Shown here: positions 18,710-25,779 of the stretch, piece by piece | Position numbering within the stretch: the stretch's first letter is position 1 | Layout: each line of letters starts with the position of its first letter | Source: Halospeciosus flavus | Lineage (GTDB): Archaea; Halobacteriota; Halobacteria; Halobacteriales; Halobacteriaceae | Direction of reading: 5' to 3' | NCBI RefSeq assembly: GCF_029814175.1 | Contig: NZ_CP122312.1 | Location: forward strand, 1,116,001 to 1,180,000 | DNA: 64,000 nucleotides | Notes under the pieces: model-generated | Told to the model about the DNA's origin: nothing | Seen by the model: only the letters and a program-made list of their open reading frames with translations | Databases searched by the model: none | Program-made: the position numbers and the translations under genes

Positions 18710-19282
18710 TTAAGTAGAGCTGGAATGCTGTCCGATACCTAGTTCGTAGTTACCGCTACTTGTGGAAGTGAGCGTGTCTGCCTCAAGAGTCGTGAGGGAA
18801 CTCCTGAGAGCGTTGGCAACTTGGATCGCTTCCCGAATCTCAATGTTGTACTCCCATTCGGAGATAGCTTCAAGGCGCTTTTGCCGCTCATCGTGGTCGA
18901 AGTCTTCGCGCCCGATACTCTGTCGAAGTGCCGTGAGCGAGTCGACGTCGTATTCGTCCTTCCATGCATCAATCTCGTCCACGATCGCGTTGAGTTCCGC
19001 TGTAAGTTCGTTGAGTGTATGCGCTTCCGCGAGGTCGCGGACCTCATTAAGGAATTGAGTGACGGTATCTGGCTTGTAGCATGTTCCGCGGTCAGTTTCG
19101 ACGGTCGTGAGGAGGCCCTGGTCGACGAGCTGTGAGAGGTACTTGGCGGCAGTATCCCGTGAGACAGCAGCTTCGTCGGCGATCCATCCTGCATTCCGTG
19201 GTGTCGTTCGCGTTTCTGCGACGTGCTTGAGGCGCTCACCCGCGTCCATATCTGCTGGCCAGTCCGTGTTCTCCTCGCCCAT
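18710..19282 (-). CDS. DUF7342-type HTH transcriptional regulator-like protein
   Basis: 190 residues. N-terminal winged helix (RLKHVAETRTTPRNAGWIAD, EAAVSRDTAAKYLSQLVDQG, LLTTVETDRGTCYKPD) and a C-terminal helical domain (NELTAELNAIVDEIDAWKDE and SEWEYNIEIREAIQVANAL). This two-domain layout is DUF7342, a family frequent on haloarchaeal plasmids. Start ATG 19282. Similar proteins occur at 15544/17626, 19447 and 44321, so the window holds four members. Confidence 0.8.
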   Translation of the reverse strand: MGEENTDWPADMDAGERLKHVAETRTTPRNAGWIADEAAVSRDTAAKYLSQLVDQGLLTTVETDRGTCYKPDTVTQFLNEVRDLAEAHTLNELTAELNAIVDEIDAWKDEYDVDSLTALRQSIGREDFDHDERQKRLEAISEWEYNIEIREAIQVANALRSSLTTLEADTLTSTSSGNYELGIGQHSSST

Positions 19283-19446
19283 ATCTCCGAGTACACCATA
19301 GCTGCACAAACAATTTTGTGTCAAGTGGTGAGTCTAACGATTGGCACCCTCTCACTGCTCCAGACAGTGGAGGAGGTCAAAAGGACGGGCGCATACATAC
19401 TTTAGCTCCCACAAATTAATGTGAGTGTAGAGAGTACTATCTCGTA

Positions 19447-19992
19447 ATGTCTGAGGACACGCCAACCCCTCCCGAAGTCAATTTGACCGAAGAGTGGGAT
19501 CGGGCGGTCGAAGACCGGACAGTCAAAGATCGAATTTACGAAGTTTCGACTACGCTTACTTCGCCCACGGCTGTCGCGGATATCGCAGAACGTGCTGACT
19601 GTACAAAGGAAGGAGCCCGTCCGCATCTCGAGTGGTTTGTTGAGCTCGGCGTCCTTGAGAAGGTCGCTGACAATCCGGCACTCTTCGTCCGCAACGAGGC
19701 TTATTTCGAGTTTCGTCGGGTGACGGAGCTCGTCCGTGAGTTCGAGACACCGGAGGCAGTTGCAGACGTAATTGAGGAATATCGCGTCCGTGAACGGGAG
19801 CTTTCGAGCTACTTTGAGGCGCCTGCTCCAGAAGCAGTCGTCCTTTCCGACGTCGACTATGATGACTTGGACGAAGCCTACGACAAACTGAGCGAATGGC
19901 GCACCGTCAGTCGGCGCCTTCGCGAACTTCGAGAGGCAAAGCTCCGCCTCGACTCAGATACGAGTGGGACTCCCGCCTCAATGTTGCCCTAA
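19447..19992 (+). CDS. HTH protein of DUF7342 type, probable antitoxin or regulator
   Basis: 181 residues. Winged helix at about 20-90 (TSPTAVADIAERADCTKEGA, RPHLEWFVELGVLEKVADNP) and an acidic helical C-terminus ending KLSEWRTVSRRLRELREAKL. Only 6 bp separate it from the next gene, so they are a two-gene operon. By analogy with HTH-first TA cassettes it may control and neutralise the partner. This is inference from gene order. Confidence 0.7.
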   Translation: MSEDTPTPPEVNLTEEWDRAVEDRTVKDRIYEVSTTLTSPTAVADIAERADCTKEGARPHLEWFVELGVLEKVADNPALFVRNEAYFEFRRVTELVREFETPEAVADVIEEYRVRERELSSYFEAPAPEAVVLSDVDYDDLDEAYDKLSEWRTVSRRLRELREAKLRLDSDTSGTPASMLP

Positions 19993-19998
19993 TTCTCG

Positions 19999-20481
19999 AT
20001 GGGGCGAACAGACAATCTCAACGAAGAAAGAATGAGGCTGCTTGGTAGTCGGCTCGCCGATCTCGACCTAATTGAGATGGTCCAATACTTTCCATCCGGG
20101 AAAGAAGACCGGGTTGTCGTCTCCTTTGAGGCCAGCTACTTCCCAAATGTCGTCGATACCGCGAACCTTGAGTTCCGACTCCGGCTCAATGGAGACTTTA
20201 ACTTCCAGTATCGCGAAGATTGGTCGGGTGAATCCTGGACGTGTCGATGGGACCGGCATCCAAACTCGCACAATCGCCGTGAACATTTCCACATTCCTCC
20301 GCGACCACAAGAGGAGAACGCTATTGATGCAGATTTTCCGGACAATCCAAATGAGATACTAAAGCTCATCCTTGAGACTATCGAAAACCGGATCAATGAT
20401 CTGTGGACCGCGACGACGAACCCTGAATTTCCTGCAGAATATGAGTTCGAGGGAGAGTATGGAGATGATTGGCTCTGTTGA
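19999..20481 (+). CDS. DUF6516/TumE-like protein, possible toxin partner
   Basis: 160 residues, acidic. Beta-rich core LEFRLRLNGDFNFQYREDWS followed by WTCRWDRHPNSHNRREHFHI, which resembles the RWDN-A-HH-x-H block of DUF6516 (TumE-type) proteins. The C-terminus has a helix ILKLILETIENRINDLW. It follows an HTH gene with 6-bp spacing, the usual arrangement of TumE-like cassettes. Family assignment is by motif shape only and is uncertain. Confidence 0.5.
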   Translation: MGRTDNLNEERMRLLGSRLADLDLIEMVQYFPSGKEDRVVVSFEASYFPNVVDTANLEFRLRLNGDFNFQYREDWSGESWTCRWDRHPNSHNRREHFHIPPRPQEENAIDADFPDNPNEILKLILETIENRINDLWTATTNPEFPAEYEFEGEYGDDWLC

Positions 20482-20606
20482 AGTCCCCTGTTTGACTGAA
20501 ACTCTCTCAAAATAGCCTCCCCTGGATTAGGAAAATGAGTCGTGTTTCGAGTCGCCAACAGCCGCCCGACCCAGAGACTTACCGTCCGCGAGCGTGACCG
20601 AGAGAT

Positions 20607-20942
20607 ATGGAGTGCCCGGGATGTGGGAGTACAGCACTCTCCCAGGAGGTCGGTCCGGAGTGGCCGATAGGGACGTCGCTCGCGGACGCTATCCTCGACG
20701 TCGACGTGGATGGGCGTATCGTGCTCGCACGAAATTGCTGGACATGCGGCTGGAGCGAAGAGCGGGTCGTCCGCGTCGAGTCCATTGACGAAACATCGGG
20801 CGATCCGGATGTCGTTGAGCGACGGCGCCTCCTCGACACGCTCACTGACACGCTTGAAGACGTCGAGGACACAGAGACCCTCGAACGTCTCCTCGAAGAC
20901 GTTCGTGCACGCCGAACGAGTGATGGCTCTCGCGAGTCGTGA
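20607..20942 (+). CDS. Small zinc-ribbon protein
   Basis: 111 residues. MECPGCGSTALSQEVG and NCWTCGWSEERVVRVE give a CxxC...CxxC zinc ribbon, then an acidic helical tail (LTDTLEDVEDTETLERLLED). ATG at 20607. The gene may be coupled to the next, whose frame overlaps its stop. Function unknown; possibly nucleic-acid binding. Confidence 0.7.
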   Translation: MECPGCGSTALSQEVGPEWPIGTSLADAILDVDVDGRIVLARNCWTCGWSEERVVRVESIDETSGDPDVVERRRLLDTLTDTLEDVEDTETLERLLEDVRARRTSDGSRES

Positions 20943-20950
20943 GTGTCTGT

Positions 20951-21262
20951 ATGTCGACGCCCTACTACGACGTTCGGGAGGCGACCGGGAATCCCGATCA
21001 TCCGTCCGTTGGCGCCGTCTGTGAGCGTCTCCTCGCCGACGCCCGCGACGGTGGTGAGACACACGCGAATGTGGTCATGGCCGACATCCTTGAGCAGTAC
21101 GGTGCCGAGTGCGTGCGGACCGTCGTCCGACGTGTGCTTGTCGAGAACGCTGCGTTTCGGAGTGCGACCCACGGCCTGGAGATGGACGCGACGGCGGGTG
21201 CGTGGATCGGCGCCGTCGCCGTCGATATCCTCCACGATATGACGGGGGTTAGTGAGACCTGA
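20951..21262 (+). CDS. Haloarchaeal protein of unknown function
   Basis: About 103 residues, MSTPYYDVREATGNPDHPSV, mostly helical, with ECVRTVVRRVLVENAAFRSA and GAWIGAVAVDILHDM. The frame is open to a GTG at 20939 that would overlap the previous stop by four bases. It sits in an operon with the zinc-ribbon gene. No domain recognised. Confidence 0.6.
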   Translation: MSTPYYDVREATGNPDHPSVGAVCERLLADARDGGETHANVVMADILEQYGAECVRTVVRRVLVENAAFRSATHGLEMDATAGAWIGAVAVDILHDMTGVSET

Positions 21263-21355
21263 GCGCGCAATGCGGAGATTGATGGACAATCCATCAGTGA
21301 CCCCCCACCGTCAGATTGTTCCAGACTACTAGGAGTGGTCGGAGAGGTACGAGCA

Positions 21356-21373
21356 CCACACCACTCTCAGATT
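21356..21373 (+). repeat. Left copy of a 21-bp direct repeat flanking the Fic region
   Basis: CCACACCACTCTCAGATT here, continued as GTT after the ISH3 element, equals the uninterrupted 21-mer at 24657-24677. Confidence 0.5.
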
Positions 21374-22773
21374 CAGTACTTCACAAAGCCGTTAGTTGAG
21401 AAGTCCACTTGCTGAGTTGTGTCCAAGCAACCGAAGCAAGCGGATGGTGAAATCCACGAGGACCAGCTTCTTAACTTTCTCGTCAACGTTCTCACCGGCT
21501 CATTTACCTTAGACCTCGGAGAGAACGCTGAAATCGACCCAGAGGGCATTTTCGAGGTCCTCGTCGGCGCGACCGCCGACGGGACCTCGATCTCCTCACT
21601 CTGCAAGAAGAGCGAAGACGCTCCCTCTGCCAATGATGTCCTCTATCACCTTCGCTCCAAGTTTGACCTCGAAACTGTCGAATCTACCGGAAACACGCTT
21701 CTCCAGCAGGATGTCCTTGAAACGCTCCCCCAGCAGGTGGAGGTCGTCGCTGACCTCCACCTGCGCCCCTACTACGGTGACGAAGATGAGACTGACGGCC
21801 TCTACTATAGCGAGGCCAAAGCAGGAACGACTGCATTCCACGCTTACGCCACACTTTACGCCCGCGTGAACAACAAACGATACACCTTGGCGGTGCGCCG
21901 TCTCACTGACGGCGACACCGCCAGCGACGTCCTCGCTGAGTTCCTTGGACTGCTCAACAACTTCGACTTCGACGTCAAAGCGGTTTATCTCGACAGCGGC
22001 TTCTACGACGGGAAGTGTCTCACGTTGCTCCAAGCACACAATTTCGCATACATCGTTCCAGTGATCAAGTGGGGCAGCAAGATCAAGAACGAACTCAGCA
22101 CAGGCTGGAGTCGTGAGATCACTCACGATCTCACGACGTCCTATGGCGAGTACGAGTGGACCGTCGAGTTTCCAGTGATGATCGACTGTACCTACAAGAA
22201 CGGTCGATACGGTGAGCACGGGGTGGCGCGTCACGGCTACGCCGTCGACGCGCCGTTCGTCGATGAACCTCAACAGGCTCGATCCCAGTATAGCAAACGG
22301 TTCGGGATCGAAGCAAGCTACCGTCTCTCCGAGTCAACGATCATCTCAACGACGACACAAGATCCCACGAGACGGCTGTTATTCGTCGTACTCAGCCTAC
22401 TGATTCAGAATATCTGGCGGTACTTGCACTGGGAGTATGTGGCGACGCCCCGCCGAGGCGGGCGTCGCCTCTGGTGGTGGCCCTTCGAAGAGTTCGTCGA
22501 CATGGTGACACGGGCAGCGTGGACGGCCCTCGCGGTGCGTCGGGCCGTCCCCGCGAATCGACCACCGGACGACCGGTTTCACCGGTAACTGGTGACCGAG
22601 TACGCCTCCACAATTAGTGACAACGCCGTCGCGTCGGCGGCTGATCGCCGCCGACTGCGACGACTGCTCGTCTCTCGGCGTAGGAATAGATCTTCTGAGC
22701 ACAAATCCATCTCTGGTTCGTCGGTAACTCACGGTGCAGCGTCAGTTAGCTCCGGATGGTTTGTGAGGTACTG
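21374..22773 (+). mobile_element. ISH3-family insertion sequence, complete
   Basis: 1400 bp. Terminal inverted repeats CAGTACTTCACAAA (left) and CAGTACCTCACAAA (right, inverted). Flanked by the 5-bp target duplication AGATT (21369-21373 and 22774-22778). Size, ends and duplication length are those of the ISH3 family. Confidence 0.9.
21419..22588 (+). CDS. ISH3-family transposase
   Basis: 389 residues, intact. DDE residues: VVADLHLRPYYG (first Asp), VYLDSGFYDGKCL (second Asp) and RFGIEASYRLSES (Glu in a Y-R-E type helix). Begins with GTG at 21419. It has diverged from the two other ISH3-family transposases at 35193 and 49952. Likely active. Confidence 0.9.
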   Translation: MSKQPKQADGEIHEDQLLNFLVNVLTGSFTLDLGENAEIDPEGIFEVLVGATADGTSISSLCKKSEDAPSANDVLYHLRSKFDLETVESTGNTLLQQDVLETLPQQVEVVADLHLRPYYGDEDETDGLYYSEAKAGTTAFHAYATLYARVNNKRYTLAVRRLTDGDTASDVLAEFLGLLNNFDFDVKAVYLDSGFYDGKCLTLLQAHNFAYIVPVIKWGSKIKNELSTGWSREITHDLTTSYGEYEWTVEFPVMIDCTYKNGRYGEHGVARHGYAVDAPFVDEPQQARSQYSKRFGIEASYRLSESTIISTTTQDPTRRLLFVVLSLLIQNIWRYLHWEYVATPRRGGRRLWWWPFEEFVDMVTRAAWTALAVRRAVPANRPPDDRFHR

Positions 22774-22778
22774 AGATT

Positions 22779-23361
22779 GTTTCTTGGGGACCGAGAAGCC
22801 CCCGTCGGCGACCTAAAAGACAGCGTCAACGTCTGTCGAGACGAGAAACAATCTGATGGTGGGGAGGATAGCTAGTCTCGAAACAAATCGACAGAAGTGT
22901 GGGTGCCTGCCCGTCAACACAACTAGATCTCGACGTTCTACAGACGTATCGCGAAGAGGTCGCGGCCCTCAACCCTGCGGCGTATTTCGCGACCTACCAA
23001 GACTTGTTGGAGCCATATCTCGCCGCCGAGACCGGCCGTCGCCACTACCGAACCGTAACTACAACTAGTCGCTACCAGCCTTCTGCTGGTGGTAGTTCGT
23101 CCAGACTGTGGAGGCTGAGGAAGGACACGCTAAAACTGGAGTCGGCTGGTCGATGCACTCCTAATGTATTGAGAAGGTAGCTGGCTTTCACTACTCTATT
23201 TTGCCACTGTCTGGGTGAACGATTAGGCCAATTCGTTTTCTCACACAATTGTAGGCAAAGGATCGCTGCGAAAAGTTGACTACAACTCCTAGATGAGGCC
23301 ATTAGTCAATCTAGTTTATATGCGGTATGATTAACAAGCTGTAGTGCGTCTTGTATTCCAA
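22779..23361. other. Spacer before the Fic gene with a gene remnant
   Basis: A plus-strand frame at about 22899-23068 reads LDLDVLQTYREEVAALNPAA and YFATYQDLLEPYLAAETGRR, a believable helical haloarchaeal sequence with no intact start and a collapsed 3' end. The rest is AT-richer non-coding DNA leading to the Fic promoter. Confidence 0.35.
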
Positions 23362-24519
23362 ATGCCGACTCGGAATCTTCCACACGACGCGCCTGGACAT
23401 CTTCAGGAGTCGCATCCACACCCATACTACATTCCCGAGAAGCTTCCACTCTCATCGCCTATCGAGATCGACGACGAACTCACGACGCTCATCTCGGATG
23501 CGTCGTTTCAGCTTGGGCGAATCGACGGGATTAGCCCGGCGGTTGACTTCTCACCAGTTCTCTACACATCACTCGTCCGAATTGAGGCTGTTGAGACCGC
23601 AGAGATCGAGGGAGCGGACGTCAGCATGGACGAAGTTTATGCCTACCATACACGACAAGAGTCCAGTGATAGTATCGACGTCAGCCGCGACTTGCAGGAG
23701 GTGCTGAACGCAGAGGAAGCACTACAGCGGGGATTCGATGCTATCAAGCGTGGAGATCGGATCTCGATTGATCTACTACAGTCGCTCCACGAGATTCTAC
23801 TTGATGGTGTGCGCAATGAGGGACAGGTAGTTGGCGAGTGGCGGACTAGCGATGTCTATCTTCCCTCGCCACGAGGTGGCCAGTCCCCGTTCGTACCACC
23901 GCCGCACAGCAAGGTTTCGGAACTCATGGATTCGCTTGAGGCCTACATTCAGATGGGAGGCGAGCACCACCCACTGATTGACCTCGCGATTACACACTAT
24001 CAGTTCGAAACAATTCACCCGTTCGCGGACGGCAATGGTCGACTCGGCCGAATTCTGATCGTACTTCAGCTCTGTGCGGATAGCTATCTCAGCGAGCCGT
24101 ACCTCTATCCAAGTGCATACTTCAATCGGAACAAACAGGACTACGTCGAGAAGATGCGTGCAGTGAGTGAGGAAGGCAATTGGCGTGACTGGATTGAATT
24201 CTTCATCGAAGGAATCGAGGCACAAGCTCGAGACTCCTACGAGCGAACGTTCAAGCTACGGGAGCTCCGCCGTGAGTACGAACAGCGTTATCCGAACATG
24301 AAGACAAGCCATAGGCTCGCGCGTACCTTGCTTGACATGCCCTATTTCACAGCGACTGAGGTGCAGAAGCGCTTCGACGTGAGTCCACAGACTGCCTACA
24401 ACGCAATCGACGATTTAGTCTCGGATGGCCTCATCGTCGAGACAACTGGCAAACAACGAAATCGAGAGTACAAGGCCGTCGATGTCTTCGGTATCCTTGA
24501 ACGGCCATCGGCTCAGTGA
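23362..24519 (+). CDS. Fic-domain protein (putative AMP-transferase) with HTH tail
   Basis: 385 residues. The Fic active-site loop HPFADGNGRLGR is complete at about residue 219 (catalytic His, phosphate-binding Asn and Arg). An inhibitory helix TAEIEG at about residue 79 fits class II Fic proteins that self-restrain with the S/TxxxEG Glu. The C-terminus (TATEVQKRFDVSPQTAYNAI, DDLVSDGLIVETTGKQRNRE) is a winged helix, as in Fic-HTH proteins of plasmids. Target unknown. The frame is open to a GTG at 23344, and ATG 23362 is chosen. It may act in growth control or as a toxin-like module. Confidence 0.9.
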   Translation: MPTRNLPHDAPGHLQESHPHPYYIPEKLPLSSPIEIDDELTTLISDASFQLGRIDGISPAVDFSPVLYTSLVRIEAVETAEIEGADVSMDEVYAYHTRQESSDSIDVSRDLQEVLNAEEALQRGFDAIKRGDRISIDLLQSLHEILLDGVRNEGQVVGEWRTSDVYLPSPRGGQSPFVPPPHSKVSELMDSLEAYIQMGGEHHPLIDLAITHYQFETIHPFADGNGRLGRILIVLQLCADSYLSEPYLYPSAYFNRNKQDYVEKMRAVSEEGNWRDWIEFFIEGIEAQARDSYERTFKLRELRREYEQRYPNMKTSHRLARTLLDMPYFTATEVQKRFDVSPQTAYNAIDDLVSDGLIVETTGKQRNREYKAVDVFGILERPSAQ

Positions 24520-24557
24520 GGGCTTCAAACTAGGTGGCGAGGCGGATTCTCCGTCCC

Positions 24558-24619
24558 ATTGTTGGCGGGGAGGAAGCCGACAGTTACTGCCTACTTCAAA
24601 CTGTAAGTCCACCAACAAT
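24558..24619. terminator. Inverted repeat downstream of the Fic gene
   Basis: ATTGTTGG (24558-24565) pairs with CCAACAAT (24612-24619), enclosing an inner CAGTT...AACTG dyad. It could be a transcript end or an IS relic. Confidence 0.3.
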
Positions 24620-24656
24620 CCCCGCAGCACCGCACGCAAGGCAGTTGATCCCATAG

Positions 24657-24677
24657 CCACACCACTCTCAGATTGTT
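24657..24677 (+). repeat. Right copy of the 21-bp direct repeat
   Basis: CCACACCACTCTCAGATTGTT, identical to the ISH3-interrupted copy at 21356. The shorter TCAGATTGTT also occurs at 21311. Confidence 0.5.
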
Positions 24678-24818
24678 CTCGATACTCGCCACATCGCCTG
24701 ACCAACCCTTAATCTCCTGTCAAAACACCCGATACACCGCCAAAGACGTCGAAAATCGGCTAAAGTGGGATTGAGCGCCGACGGTGCTTTTCCCAATACC
24801 GACCATCGGGCTATCTGC

Positions 24819-25531
24819 ATGTCGACAAACCACGACGCAGAGCAGCCGACACATACCGAGTCGGCGACGACCGCCGAACTCGCCCGGGAGACAGTCTTCG
24901 AGACTGTCGATCCAGACACATCAAAACGGTACTCAAACTCCACTTGGGGATCTGGGCGCTACTCTTTCTGCTTGGACTCGTTTCAGTACTGCCGGGACTC
25001 GACCGCGTGATTCCCTCGACGCCGATCACGATTACGGCACTCGCCGTCGCTCTCATCACGGTGGCTATCCTGGCCGTCCTCGTGTATGCGGCGCCGCACG
25101 TCGAGACCCTCGTGACACAAGCCCTCGCTGCGAACGAACCACTAGCGCCGAAAGCCGGTACGATCGCGAAGTCCCTCGTCTTCGTGGCGACAGTGCTCGT
25201 TGCCTATCACGGATTTGCGGGAGTGGTCGTGCCGTTCCTCGAACCCACCGACACAGTCTGGATGTACGACATCGCCTTCCTCGCGCTGGCACTCATCCCG
25301 ACGGCAGTCATCGCGATCGCTCTCTACCGGGCACTCGACCCCGCTGCTGAACAACTCACGCAATCGTTCACGCCAATCGAGACCATCGAGGACTCCGAAG
25401 AGACTGCAACCAGCGAGGAATCCGACGACGTGACTGAGACAGAATCGATGGAGAGCGTCGACGCCGAGGGAACCGATACGACGAACGACACGGAGAATAC
25501 GACCGACGAAGATCCAGAGACGAGCAGATAG
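24819..25531 (+). pseudogene. Membrane protein with acidic tail, frameshifted
   Basis: The first frame MSTNHDAEQPTHTESATTAE to VDPDTSK is followed, after a one-base loss in an AAAA run near 24929, by VLKLHLGIWALLFLLGLVSV and the rest. Together they form a sensible protein: short acidic N-terminus, four hydrophobic helices, then a Glu/Asp/Thr-rich cytosolic tail of about 60 residues. Alone, the second frame would have to start at TTG 24944 inside a helix. Either a real frameshift or a sequencing error. Function unknown. Confidence 0.6.
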
Positions 25532-25779
25532 TAAAATCGTGATTAGTAAAATCTGAATTAAGATAATCTCGATTAGTACCTCTCTATCCCACAGTATCGA
25601 CCTTCTCCCAGAGTCACCCCACTGAGTGCGGCCTTCCGAATTGTTAAGTCAGTGAACACTCAACGGTCTCGAGTAACAGACATGTGGGGAATCTGGGAGC
25701 GGGTGAAAGCCCTTCGGCGTCCATATTCTGGTGTGGGTGGAACTGTCTCGAGGCCGCCAAGCGGCTGGTGGGGACAACT

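Noticed and set aside
25684..25779. Extended N-terminus of the large surface protein
   Set aside because: It would place 32 polar residues before the signal peptide. The GTG at 25780 gives a normal signal.
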